Assembly: GCA_046341775.1 (NCBI GenBank)
Contig: JBKDQQ010000192.1
Span: 1-16,965, forward strand
Reading direction: 5' to 3'
From: SXXH01 sp041165735
GTDB lineage: Bacteria > Planctomycetota > UBA1135 > GCA-002686595
DNA: 16,965 nt
Part shown: one piece after another, positions 1 through 14,220 of the stretch
Layout: each line of letters begins with the position of its first letter
Position numbering within the stretch: the stretch's first letter is position 1
The notes under the pieces: generated by a model
What the model was told of the DNA's origin: nothing
The model's input: only the letters and a program-made list of their open reading frames with translations
The model's database searches: none
Position numbers and translations under genes: made by a program

Positions 1-45
1 CACCGGACTCGACCCGCGGCAGCGCCGCAACCGGCGGGAAAGGAG

Positions 46-85
46 CGAACCCCGTCGCGGGCCGCGAGGCGCGCGTCGGGGTTCG
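46..85 (-). terminator. GC-rich hairpin after rpsG, probable terminator
   Basis: CGAACCCCG (46-54) and CGGGGTTCG (77-85) form a perfect nine-base inverted repeat. After one T.T mispair the stem continues for four more pairs (56-59/72-75). It begins 77 nt after the rpsG stop in the transcribed direction. The downstream tail is CTCCTTTCCC, without a clean T run, so termination is likely but not certain. The rest of 1-161 shows no gene. Confidence 0.5.
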
Positions 86-161
86 TGCAGTGAGGCTCGT
101 GGAGCGCGAGGCTCGCGCAGCACGCGACGCAGGGTCGCGGCGGGCGCGCCAGCCTCGAGGC

Positions 162-641
162 TCAGTGCGAGGCGTAGTGCGCGTAGGCCTTGTTGGCCTC
201 GGCCATCTTGTGGACTTGTTCCTTCCACTGCACCGAAGCGCCTTGGCCCATGTAGGCGTCGGACAGTTCTTCGGCGAGGCGCTTGGCCATCGGCTTGCCC
301 TTCTTCTTGCGCGAGTTGTCGACCAGCCAGCGGATGGCGAGCGACTGCTGGCGCGCGCGCTTGACTTCGCGCGGAACCTGGTAGTTGGCGCCGCCGACGC
401 GCTTGCTGCGCACTTCGACCATCGGACGAATGTTGTCGATGGCCTTGGTGAACATCTCGACCGGGTCCTGGCAATCGGTCAGGCGCTTCATGGCGAGGTC
501 GATGGCCTCGTAGAAGATGCCTTGGGCCGTGGACTTCTTGCCGTCGTACATCAGCTTGTTGATGATCTTGGTCGCCAGCATCGAACCGTACTTGGGGTCC
601 GGATCCAGCAGGACGGCAGTCGACTTGTAGTTGCGCGGCAT
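162..641 (-). CDS. rpsG: 30S ribosomal protein S7
   Basis: Primary assembly protein of the 30S head, contacting the E-site tRNA and the 3' domain of 16S rRNA; in E. coli it represses str-operon translation. The product is 159 residues (E. coli K-12 179, most bacteria about 156). Landmarks are the start MPRNYKSTAVLLDPDPKYG, KLMYDGKK, NIRPMVEVRSKRVGGANYQVP and the C-terminal AEANKAYAHY. The Shine-Dalgarno is weak. It lies 175 nt after rpsL. In many bacteria fusA and tuf follow; here tuf is upstream in the cluster, and the 161 nt left in the window hold a terminator-like hairpin and no gene. Confidence 0.98.
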   Translation of the reverse strand: MPRNYKSTAVLLDPDPKYGSMLATKIINKLMYDGKKSTAQGIFYEAIDLAMKRLTDCQDPVEMFTKAIDNIRPMVEVRSKRVGGANYQVPREVKRARQQSLAIRWLVDNSRKKKGKPMAKRLAEELSDAYMGQGASVQWKEQVHKMAEANKAYAHYASH

Positions 642-760
642 CGTTCGGCTCTAGGTGCTTCTAAGGCTCGGTTGTGTACTTCGTCGTGGTTCGGGGTCGC
701 GAGCACCCTGTTCCAGGGGCGCGGCCTCGGCGTGGTCTGTTCAGAGCGGCAGGGTCGGTT

Positions 761-808
761 CGCGGCATGTCCCGCCGCGGCATGTTCAACTCGGCAAGTT
801 CAACTCGG
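761..808. repeat. Two adjacent short direct repeats and a hairpin in the rpsL-rpsG gap
   Basis: CGCGGCATGT occurs at 761-770 and 776-785. GTTCAACTCGG occurs at 784-794 and 798-808. The two repeat pairs abut. CGCGGC (761-766) also pairs with GCCGCG (774-779). They start about nine bases after the rpsL stop in the transcribed direction. This may be slippage-derived spacer or a small regulatory site. Confidence 0.6.
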
Positions 809-816
809 GGGCCGCG

Positions 817-1191
817 TCACTTCTTGGGACGCTTGGTGCCGTACTTGGAGCGGCTGATCGTGCGGCCGTCGACGCCGGAGGAGTCGAGGGTGCCGCGGAT
901 GATGTGGTAGCGCACACCGGGCAGGTCGCGCACGCGGCCGCCGCGGATCAGGACGACCGAGTGCTCCTGCAGGTTGTGGCCCTCGCCCGGGATGTAGCCG
1001 GTGATCTCCTTGCCGTTCGACAAACGGATGCGCGCGATCTTGCGCAAGGCCGAGTTCGGCTTCTTCGGGGTCTGCGTCTTGACGATGAGGCAGACGCCGC
1101 GCTTCTGCGGGCACTTGTCGAGGACAGGCGACTTCGAGCGATTGGCGAGCTTCGTGCGACCCTTGCGCACCAGTTGGTTGATCGTCGGCAT
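817..1191 (-). CDS. rpsL: 30S ribosomal protein S12
   Basis: Small-subunit decoding-site protein, 124 residues, as in E. coli. Conserved blocks are CPQKRGVC, TPKKPNSALRK, GEGHNLQEHSVVLIRGGRVRDLPGVRYH and the end SKYGTKRPKK. Lys43 (Met counted), the main streptomycin-resistance site, is the sensitive residue. Position 88 is Arg, where E. coli has Lys. The ATG at 1191 gives the standard MPTINQLVRKG start; longer in-frame starts add a non-conserved extension. There is no Shine-Dalgarno within reach. Two potential hairpins lie 16-49 nt upstream, and rpoC ends 474 nt upstream with a terminator-like hairpin, so rpsL-rpsG may be a separate transcription unit. Confidence 0.99.
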   Translation of the reverse strand: MPTINQLVRKGRTKLANRSKSPVLDKCPQKRGVCLIVKTQTPKKPNSALRKIARIRLSNGKEITGYIPGEGHNLQEHSVVLIRGGRVRDLPGVRYHIIRGTLDSSGVDGRTISRSKYGTKRPKK

Positions 1192-1206
1192 GGTTGCAGT
1201 CGTGGT

Positions 1207-1240
1207 CCCCGGAAAAGGGGGCGGCGCGGCGGAGCGCCGC
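1207..1240 (-). promoter_or_regulatory. Two tandem hairpins in the rpsL leader
   Basis: GCGGCGC (1221-1227) pairs with GCGCCGC (1234-1240) over a six-base loop. CCCC (1207-1210) can pair with GGGG (1217-1220). In the transcript the first stem is followed by CCCC and TTTT, which resembles an attenuator. The pair ends 15 nt before the rpsL ATG, where a ribosome site would normally lie, so it may affect initiation. Function is inferred only. Confidence 0.4.
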
Positions 1241-1561
1241 GAGTTCAGGGGAGAACAGTCTACGGTCGGCGCAAGTGCCGTCAAGGGTGGAGGCGCATGA
1301 GGCGCTCGCGGCCCCCATGAGGGCCCCTGCGCCCCACCCCAACGGGCCCTCTCGAGCCTCGGCTCCCCCTCCGCTCGAACCGCGTGGCCACCTGGTGGCG
1401 TCGTGCCCCAGCCCGGCCCCGGCGCGCGCGCCCGTTGAACATGGCGCGAACTGTCCGGCGCCCCCCCCTTCGCGAGAGCCCCTTCGTCGGTCTCGGGCAG
1501 AGAGCTTGGTGCAATTGACTTGCCACCGAGGGCATCTCACCGACACCACCGGAGCATAGTA

Positions 1562-1582
1562 GGAGGTCGACCTCCCCCCCCC
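1562..1582. other. 14-bp perfect palindrome next to a run of nine C
   Basis: GGAGGTCGACCTCC (1562-1575) is a perfect dyad and runs into a homopolymer of nine C (1574-1582). It lies just beyond the rpoC hairpin, in the stretch where an rpsL promoter would be expected. It could be an operator or part of the termination region; nothing shows which. Confidence 0.4.
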
Positions 1583-1594
1583 GAAGAAATGCGA

Positions 1595-1620
1595 CCGGCC
1601 CGCGGTTTCCCGCGGGCCGG
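1595..1620 (-). terminator. Perfect 11-bp GC hairpin after rpoC, probable terminator
   Basis: CCGGCCCGCGG (1595-1605) and CCGCGGGCCGG (1610-1620) form an eleven-pair stem with a four-base loop, 45 nt after the rpoC stop. The transcribed tail reads TCGCATTTCTTCGG, moderately T-rich. It probably ends or attenuates the rpoBC transcript before rpsL. Confidence 0.6.
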
Positions 1621-1665
1621 CGCCAGTCGCTCGGCGGCGCGCCGAGCGACCTCGAAGGAAGGTGA

Positions 1666-6072
<4,407 letters not shown>

Positions 6073-6086
6073 GGTCCCGTCCCCCC

Positions 6087-9800
<3,714 letters not shown>

Positions 9801-9840
9801 GGTCGCCTTGGCTTCGGGCCGAGCCGTCCCGCCATCCCCT

Positions 9841-9868
9841 CCCTCCGAGGAGGGCCCTCCGAGGAGGG
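9841..9868 (-). repeat. Exact tandem duplication of a 14-bp hairpin upstream of rpoB
   Basis: CCCTCCGAGGAGGG occurs at 9841-9854 and again at 9855-9868 with no spacer. Each copy can fold on itself (CCCTC with GAGGG). In the mRNA both copies contain GGAGG-like sequence 40-70 nt before the rpoB ATG, so they could act as decoy or masked ribosome sites. It may also be a recent slippage duplication. Confidence 0.7.
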
Positions 9869-10001
9869 CGCGGTGGAGGAAGGCGGAGCTGGGCCGTCTG
9901 CCGTGGGTTCGATCGTGGTGCTGGGGGCCTTTGGACCCGTCGCGCGCGCCGGGAGCAGGTCGCGCGTGGCCGGGCCGCCGGTTTGGTCTGCGTGCCGTGG
10001 A

Positions 10002-10033
10002 CCTCGACGCGGCGGGCGGATGTCGCGTCGAGG
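10002..10033 (-). promoter_or_regulatory. Second perfect 10-bp hairpin in the rpoB leader
   Basis: CCTCGACGCG (10002-10011) and CGCGTCGAGG (10024-10033) are exact reverse complements with a 12-base loop. It lies 12 nt from the neighbouring hairpin at 10046-10076. Confidence 0.55.
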
Positions 10034-10045
10034 CTGTCTGACTTA

Positions 10046-10076
10046 GGTTCGCGGCGGCGCTTTCGTGCCGCGAACC
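10046..10076 (-). promoter_or_regulatory. Perfect 10-bp hairpin in the rpoB leader
   Basis: GGTTCGCGGC (10046-10055) and GCCGCGAACC (10067-10076) are exact reverse complements with an 11-base loop. No T run follows on either strand. It is the middle member of three strong hairpins spaced over 162 nt. Confidence 0.55.
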
Positions 10077-10491
10077 GTGCGGTGCTGTGCGAGCGTCGGA
10101 GAGTCCTGGTCCGCGCCCCCGTCCAGTGCTGGACTGGCCAGCGCTGCACCTGGGCAGGACCAGAGAGGCGACGGATGGGACGCGACCGTGGGGCGTTCCT
10201 CGCGATGGCCGAGGCGTTGGCGAGCGTCGACGGAGGCGCGCTTGCGTCGCGTGGCGACGAGAGCGCGCTTCGCGGCGGACTAGGAGCGGGACTTGCCCGA
10301 CTTCGTCGCTGCTCGCGTGTGCGGCCTTGGAATCGTGACGGTTGCCTTGGCGTGCCTATCCAGCCTGCGTTGCCTCCTCGGCCTGGTTTGCGCGGCGACG
10401 CGCGACGATCCGAGGTGCGTCGCAGACGAGCTTCCCGGGCAGGGAGGCTTCTTCTGGCGAGCGCGCGAGGTGTCGTCGACGCGAACCGTGC
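10069..10491. repeat. 12-bp direct repeat across the rplL-rpoB gap
   Basis: CGCGAACCGTGC occurs at 10069-10080 and at 10480-10491. The first copy overlaps the 10-bp hairpin arm. It may be chance in such GC-rich DNA. Confidence 0.35.
10106..10163 (-). promoter_or_regulatory. Long imperfect hairpin in the rpoB leader, possible RNase III-type processing site
   Basis: Three helices stack in one arm: CTGGTCC/GGACCAG (10106-10112 with 10157-10163), GCCC/GGGC (10115-10118 with 10152-10155) and CAGTGCTGG/CCAGCGCTG (10124-10132 with 10138-10146, one mispair), closed by a five-base loop. That gives about 19 pairs in 58 nt with small internal loops. The position matches the double-stranded processing site between rplL and rpoB of E. 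coli, but the sequence is not recognisably related. Confidence 0.5.
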
Positions 10492-10567
10492 CCGCGACTC
10501 CGGAGTGTGGTGCGCTCCAAGTCGAGACCGGAAAAGGTACGAAAGGCGGCACGCCGATTGCTAGTGC

Positions 10568-10586
10568 AAAACGGGGCGCCGCCCCG
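10568..10586 (-). terminator. Terminator or attenuator-like stem with TTTT tail between rplL and rpoB
   Basis: CGGGGC (10572-10577) pairs with GCCCCG (10581-10586) with a three-base loop. In the transcribed direction TTTT follows immediately (complement of 10568-10571). It lies about 155 nt after rplL. It is the stem in this window with the clearest adjacent T run, and fits partial termination between the stalk genes and rpoBC. The stem is short, so read-through is expected. Confidence 0.5.
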
Positions 10587-10697
10587 GATCGCGCAAAGCT
10601 TCGGTCAAGTCCACCCAACTGCCGCACGCCGCCCCCCCCGGATGCGAGTCCCAGGGAAGCGGCGCGAGCAGGAGTACCCTCCCCGGCCGGCACGACG

Positions 10698-10715
10698 GTC
10701 CGGCGCGAGCCGGAC
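10698..10715 (-). other. 7-bp hairpin after rplL
   Basis: GTCCGGC (10698-10704) pairs perfectly with GCCGGAC (10709-10715) over a four-base loop, 26 nt after the rplL stop. No T run follows, so it is more likely an mRNA end-protecting or pausing element than a simple terminator. Confidence 0.45.
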
Positions 10716-10741
10716 GCCTGCGGGACCGAGGCGGGCGAGGA

Positions 10742-11143
<402 letters not shown>

Positions 11144-11188
11144 GGGAGATTCCTTCTAGCTTTGTGACAGGGGTTGGAGGGTCGATGC

Positions 11189-11206
11189 GCGCGTTCGAGG
11201 ACGCGC
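11189..11206 (-). other. 6-bp hairpin between rplJ and rplL
   Basis: GCGCGT (11189-11194) pairs with ACGCGC (11201-11206), starting six bases after the rplJ stop. No T run follows. It could set the L10:L12 expression ratio, but this is speculative. Confidence 0.35.
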
Positions 11207-11212
11207 ACCGTT

Positions 11213-11755
11213 TCAGGAGGCGGCCCCGCTGGCCTTCTCCAGTTGTTCGGCGCGCGCCTGGAGGACGCGAACCAGTGCGGACGGCACGGCGTTGAGCACG
11301 GAGACCACTCCGCGCGGCCCGCTGGCGAGCAGCGAGACCACCTTGCCGTTGAGGGTGTTGCGATCGGGCAGGTCGGCGATGGCTTCCGCCTCCTTGCCCA
11401 GGATGAAGCGGCCTTCGATCACGCCGCCGCGCACGGCGATCTTGCCGGTCTTCTTGGCCTCTTCCGAGGTCAGGATGCGCATGGCGTGGATCGTCGCCTC
11501 GGTCGAGCCGTAGGCCACGGCCACCTGTCCGGCGACCACGTCCTGCGCGAGCTCGATGCCGCGTTCGCGCAAGGCGATGCGCAGGAGCTTGCCGCGCACG
11601 AGCATCATGCCCGCGCCCTTCTCGGCGAGTTTGTCGCGCAGTTCTTCGTTCTGGACGGCGTTCAAGCCGCCCCAGGTGACGAGCGCCATGCCTTCGGCGA
11701 CCGCGACGTCGCGGGCCAGGTCCTGCACGAGGAGTCGATTGACGAGATTAGGCAC
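11213..11755 (-). CDS. rplJ: 50S ribosomal protein L10 (GTG start, overlaps rplA)
   Basis: Base of the L12 stalk; the C-terminal helix binds L12 dimers and the N-terminal domain binds 23S rRNA with L11. The product is 180 residues, within the usual 165-180. It begins MPNLVNRLLVQDLARDV, and the C-terminal part (LLASGPRGVVSVLNAVPSAL then RAEQLEKA) matches the L10 pattern of a globular domain followed by a helix. The start is GTG at 11753-11755, chosen because GGGAGG (11762-11767) lies six bases upstream, inside the last codons of rplA. The overlap leaves no room for the long L10-binding leader known upstream of E. coli rplJ. Confidence 0.95.
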   Translation of the reverse strand: MPNLVNRLLVQDLARDVAVAEGMALVTWGGLNAVQNEELRDKLAEKGAGMMLVRGKLLRIALRERGIELAQDVVAGQVAVAYGSTEATIHAMRILTSEEAKKTGKIAVRGGVIEGRFILGKEAEAIADLPDRNTLNGKVVSLLASGPRGVVSVLNAVPSALVRVLQARAEQLEKASGAAS

Positions 11756-12443
11756 TGGCCACCTCCCACTGGATGTTGAGGCCCGGCCCCATCGAGGAGC
11801 AGACCGAGATCCGGCGGAAGAACGAGCCCTTCACCGCGGCCGGGCGCAGCGATTGCACATGCTCGAGGAAGGCCAGGAGGTTCGCGTTGAGGTCCTCGAC
11901 CGCGAAGCTCTTCTTGCCGACCGCCGCGTGGACGTTGCCGCCGGCGTCGGTGCGGAACTCGACCTTGCCGGCCTTGAACTCCTTCACCGCCTGGCCGACT
12001 TCGGCCGTGACGGTGCCGGACTTCGGGCTGGGCATCTTGCCCTGCGGGCCGAGCACCTTTCCGAGCTTGCCGACGTGCTTCATCATGTCCGGGCTGGCGA
12101 TGACGATGTCGAAGTCCGTCCAGCCGGCGAGCACCTTGTCGGCGAGCTCGCCCGAACCGACTTCGTCGGCGCCGGCGGCCTTGGCGGCCGCGGCCTTGTC
12201 GCCTTCGGCGAACACGATCACCTTGACCGCCTTGCCCAGGCCCTTGGGCAGCGACACGGCGCCGCGCACGAGCTGGTCGGTCTTCTTGGGATCGATGCCG
12301 AGGTGGATGGCCACCTCGATCGTCTCGTCGAACTTCGTGCCCGGCAGGCTCTTGATGAGCCGCAAGGCGTCGGCCGGGGCGAAGGTCTTCGTCGAGTCGA
12401 CCTTGGCGGCGGCCTGCAGGTATCTCTTGCTGCGCTTGACCAT
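11748..12443 (-). CDS. rplA: 50S ribosomal protein L1
   Basis: Forms the L1 stalk that moves deacylated tRNA out of the E site; in E. coli it also represses its own mRNA with rplK. The product is 231 residues, in the family range. Recognisable blocks are DIVIASPDMM, GKLGKVLGPQGKMPSPKSGTV (the L1 signature) and the C-terminal SSMGPGLNI. The ATG at 12443 is supported by AAGGA at 12449-12453, five bases upstream; in-frame upstream extension would run through rplK and is rejected. The TAA stop (11748-11750) lies inside the first codons of rplJ, giving an 8-nt overlap that suggests translational coupling. Confidence 0.97.
   Translation of the reverse strand: MVKRSKRYLQAAAKVDSTKTFAPADALRLIKSLPGTKFDETIEVAIHLGIDPKKTDQLVRGAVSLPKGLGKAVKVIVFAEGDKAAAAKAAGADEVGSGELADKVLAGWTDFDIVIASPDMMKHVGKLGKVLGPQGKMPSPKSGTVTAEVGQAVKEFKAGKVEFRTDAGGNVHAAVGKKSFAVEDLNANLLAFLEHVQSLRPAAVKGSFFRRISVCSSMGPGLNIQWEVASA
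11762..11767 (-). promoter_or_regulatory. Ribosome-binding site that fixes the rplJ GTG start
   Basis: The transcribed strand reads GGGAGG six bases before the GTG at 11753-11755. It lies within the last sense codons of rplA (WEVASA), so L10 initiation depends on ribosomes already at the rplA end or on this strong site. Confidence 0.8.
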
Positions 12444-12472
12444 GTTGTTCCTTGCTGGGGCGAGCCTGCGAC

Positions 12473-12898
12473 TCAGCCCTCGATCTTGATGCCCGAGGAC
12501 CGGGCGGTGCCTTCGACGATCTTGATGGCCGCCGCGAGGTCGCGGCAGTTGAGGTCGGGAAGCTTGGTCTTGGCGATCTCCTCGACCTGCTTCTTGCTGA
12601 CCTTGCCCTTGGTCTCGTGGCCGGTGCGGCCGGTGGCGGCGTCGATGCCGGCCGCCTTCTTCAACAGCACCGAGGCCGGCGGGGTCTTGAAGACCAGGGT
12701 GAAGCTGCGGTCCTTGTAGACCGTGATCTCCACCGGGATGATCAAGCCCATCTGCGGACGCGTCGCGTCGTTGAACTGCTTGACGAACGCGGCGATGTTC
12801 ACGCCGTACGAACCAAGCGCGGGACCGACGGGCGGGGCCGGAGTGGCCTGGCCCGCGGGGCACTGCAGCTTGATCTTGCCTGTGATTTCCTTTGCCAT
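12473..12898 (-). CDS. rplK: 50S ribosomal protein L11
   Basis: Binds the GTPase-associated region of 23S rRNA at the stalk base; target area of thiostrepton-type antibiotics and needed for RelA activation in bacteria studied. The product is 141 residues, the usual length. The N-terminal domain has the proline-rich segment PAGQATPAPPVGPALG, typical of the thiopeptide-contacting loop, with no obvious resistance-type change visible. The C-terminal RNA-binding domain includes KTPPASVLLKKA and ends SSGIKIEG. There is no good Shine-Dalgarno. A perfect 16-bp palindrome (12910-12925) ends 11 nt before the ATG and could mask initiation. rplA follows after 29 nt. Confidence 0.97.
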   Translation of the reverse strand: MAKEITGKIKLQCPAGQATPAPPVGPALGSYGVNIAAFVKQFNDATRPQMGLIIPVEITVYKDRSFTLVFKTPPASVLLKKAAGIDAATGRTGHETKGKVSKKQVEEIAKTKLPDLNCRDLAAAIKIVEGTARSSGIKIEG

Positions 12899-12909
12899 CG
12901 TGATGCTGC

Positions 12910-12925
12910 CCGCGGCGCGCCGCGG
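12910..12925. promoter_or_regulatory. Perfect 16-bp palindrome before rplK
   Basis: CCGCGGCGCGCCGCGG is its own reverse complement and ends 11 nt before the rplK ATG, in place of a ribosome site. As RNA it would form at best a tight stem, or pair between molecules. L1 autoregulation acts near this point in E. coli, but I could not recognise an L1-type motif. Confidence 0.5.
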
Positions 12926-12962
12926 ACTCCTGTGTGTGCTCTGTTCCGGTGTTTCCTGGCTA

Positions 12963-13050
12963 GGAGTGCCTGCTTGACCTGGTGGCTCGACGGCGCACCG
13001 CGCGCGATCGCGGGGTTGCGCACGTCGTCGGCGTGGAAGGGAGTGCCTGC
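12963..13050. repeat. 11-bp direct repeat in the nusG-rplK gap
   Basis: GGAGTGCCTGC occurs at 12963-12973 and at 13040-13050, 77 bp apart. The gap (12899-13107, 209 nt) has no gene. Two sites of this kind could bind a regulator or be chance. Confidence 0.45.
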
Positions 13051-13070
13051 GTTCGTTCCCGCCTCGTCGT

Positions 13071-13100
13071 CGCCGCCAAGCGGCGCTCCGGGGCGCGGAG
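13071..13100 (-). other. Two tandem hairpins directly after nusG
   Basis: CGCCGC/GCGGCG (13071-13076 with 13080-13085) and CTCCG/CGGAG (13086-13090 with 13096-13100) lie back to back, the first in transcription order beginning seven bases after the nusG stop. There is no T run, so processing, pausing or 3'-end protection is more likely than strong termination. Confidence 0.45.
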
Positions 13101-13107
13101 ACGGACC

Positions 13108-13653
13108 TCAGACGGTCTCCACCTCCCAGTACTCCAGTTCGACCGGCGTCGGGCGCCCGAAGATCGTGACGACGACCTTCACCGTGCCCTTCTCCGTGTT
13201 GACTTCCTCGATCGGTCCGTCGAAGCCCCCGAAGGCGCCCGACTTGATCTTCACCATGTCGCCCTTGGCGAGGCCGATCGTGACTTGCGGCTTGCTCTCG
13301 CTGTCGGACATGCGCGACAGGATCGTGCCGACCTCCGCGTCGGACAGCGCGGTCGCGTCACCGCGCGTGCCGAGGAAGTCGCGCAATCCGTCGATCTGGC
13401 GCAGCGTGTCGCGCGCGGCGAGGACGCGCGCGTCCTCTAGATCGTCGATGTCCGCCTGCACCATCAGGTAGCCCGGGTAGAGCTTCTTGTTCTTGACGCG
13501 CTTCTTGCCCGACTTGAGGTCGGTGACGCGCTCGAACGGCACGAGGACCTGCGGGATGACGTCGGAGACGCCCTTGCTGCGCAGGCGCGTGAGCGCGTTG
13601 CGGGCGATCGAATCCTCGCGACCCGACTGGCAACGTACGAAGTACCACTTCAT
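13108..13653 (-). CDS. nusG: Transcription termination/antitermination factor NusG
   Basis: Elongation factor that binds the RNA polymerase clamp and links it to Rho or to ribosomal protein S10. The product is 181 residues. The N-terminal NGN domain starts MKWYFVRCQSGREDSIARN and includes KLYPGYLMVQ. The C-terminal KOW domain includes KGDMVKIKSGAFGGFDGPI and ends in the family pattern IFGRPTPVELEYWEVE. The ATG at 13653 is preferred over the one at 13659 (adds Met-Gly) because AAGGA at 13662-13666 is eight bases from the former but only two from the latter, and because MKWY is the usual family start. It lies 16 nt after secE. Two tandem GC hairpins begin 7 nt after its stop. Confidence 0.97.
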   Translation of the reverse strand: MKWYFVRCQSGREDSIARNALTRLRSKGVSDVIPQVLVPFERVTDLKSGKKRVKNKKLYPGYLMVQADIDDLEDARVLAARDTLRQIDGLRDFLGTRGDATALSDAEVGTILSRMSDSESKPQVTIGLAKGDMVKIKSGAFGGFDGPIEEVNTEKGTVKVVVTIFGRPTPVELEYWEVETV

Positions 13654-13661
13654 GCCCATGG

Positions 13662-13666
13662 TCCTT
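13662..13666 (-). promoter_or_regulatory. Ribosome-binding site that selects the nusG ATG at 13653
   Basis: AAGGA lies eight bases before the ATG at 13653 and only two before the alternative ATG at 13659, favouring the shorter product. Confidence 0.6.
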
Positions 13667-13669
13667 GCC

Positions 13670-14104
13670 TCACGCGCTTCCCGTCAGGAGGTACATGGTC
13701 CACTTGCCGAGGATCCAGTCGGCCCCGGCGAGGAAGGCCATCAGGAACAGCACGGTGCCGATGACGACGAGGCTCGAGTTGACCGCCTCGCCACCCGAGG
13801 GCCAGGTGACCTTGCGCAGCTCGCTCTCGGTGTCGATCAGGAGGTCGGCGCTCTTCGGGCGCTCGAGGAAGCGGTACAGCAGGTACATCCCGCCGACGAG
13901 CACCACGGCCACGATCAACAACCCGGCGTCGAACTGCAGGCCGAGGATCGGGATCTTCGGCATCGACGCGACGAGCGGCCTGCCCAGCGGGGCGTAGGCC
14001 GACAGCGCCTCGCGCAGCGACATGCAGCCGTAGAAGAGCAGCAGCGCCAGCGTCCAATACGCGGCGAGTCGCGCGTAGCGTCCTTGATCCTGCTTGTAGG
14101 CCAT
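13670..14104 (-). CDS. secE: Preprotein translocase subunit SecE, three-helix form
   Basis: Inner-membrane subunit that clamps SecY in the SecYEG channel. The protein is 144 residues with three predicted membrane segments (about 13-30, 61-79 and 110-132). The conserved amphipathic SecE signature, here SELRKVTWPS (94-103), precedes the last helix. Many bacteria have a one-helix SecE of about 60-70 residues; this longer form resembles the E. coli layout and, as I recall, planctomycete SecE, which also has a YGC motif in the first helix. No Shine-Dalgarno precedes the ATG, whose flank is C/A-rich. NusG starts 16 nt downstream, so the pair is probably translated from one transcript. Confidence 0.95.
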   Translation of the reverse strand: MAYKQDQGRYARLAAYWTLALLLFYGCMSLREALSAYAPLGRPLVASMPKIPILGLQFDAGLLIVAVVLVGGMYLLYRFLERPKSADLLIDTESELRKVTWPSGGEAVNSSLVVIGTVLFLMAFLAGADWILGKWTMYLLTGSA

Positions 14105-14170
14105 GGGTCGGGTTCGTGGTGCGGTGGTCGAGGTCGTCCGCGCCGTGCGGAGGACCGGAGGGGTCGGCCT

Positions 14171-14206
14171 GGCCGCCGCGCGCCGCCCGTGGGGCGCGCG
14201 CGGGCC
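14171..14206 (-). other. GC-rich hairpin after rpmG
   Basis: CGCGCGCC-type stem: 14177-14184 pairs with 14193-14200, and an outer GGCC/GGCC (14171-14174 with 14203-14206) extends it. It begins about 15 nt after the rpmG stop. No T run. Confidence 0.45.
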
Positions 14207-14220
14207 AAGCCCGCTGCTGG

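Larger units (their letters stand above)
1192..1665. other. 474-nt rpoC-rpsL intergenic region, no gene seen
   Basis: Reading the transcribed strand from rpoC to rpsL, it holds the 11-bp hairpin (1595-1620), the palindrome and C run (1562-1582), a less GC-rich patch around 1500-1560 that might hold a promoter, and two hairpins close to the rpsL start (1207-1240). I found no convincing -35/-10 pair. Open frames crossing it have no recognisable protein sequence. Confidence 0.7.
9801..10741. other. 941-nt rplL-rpoB intergenic region rich in RNA-hairpin potential
   Basis: No convincing gene on either strand; open frames here are low-complexity Arg/Ala/Pro-type sequences without family resemblance. 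In the transcribed direction it contains a 7-bp hairpin after rplL, a stem followed by TTTT (10572-10586), a stretch of about 400 nt with no obvious structure, then an imperfect long hairpin (10106-10163), two perfect 10-bp hairpins (10046-10076 and 10002-10033), and a duplicated hairpin (9841-9868) 40 nt before the rpoB ATG. In E. coli this junction is about 320 nt and holds an attenuator and an RNase III site. I see no clear promoter. Confidence 0.75.

Noticed and set aside
1501..1560. Possible promoter for rpsL in the less GC-rich patch
   Set aside because: TTGACT and TTGCAC-like hexamers are present, but no suitable -10 lies at 16-18 bases on the proper strand, so no promoter was called.
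9983..10564. 193-codon plus-strand frame in the rplL-rpoB gap
   Set aside because: Arg-rich, no recognised motif, and it crosses the self-complementary hairpins; better explained as non-coding leader.
13654..13659. nusG start at 13659 (adds Met-Gly)
   Set aside because: The AAGGA site would be only two bases away; the ATG at 13653 has normal spacing and the usual family N terminus.
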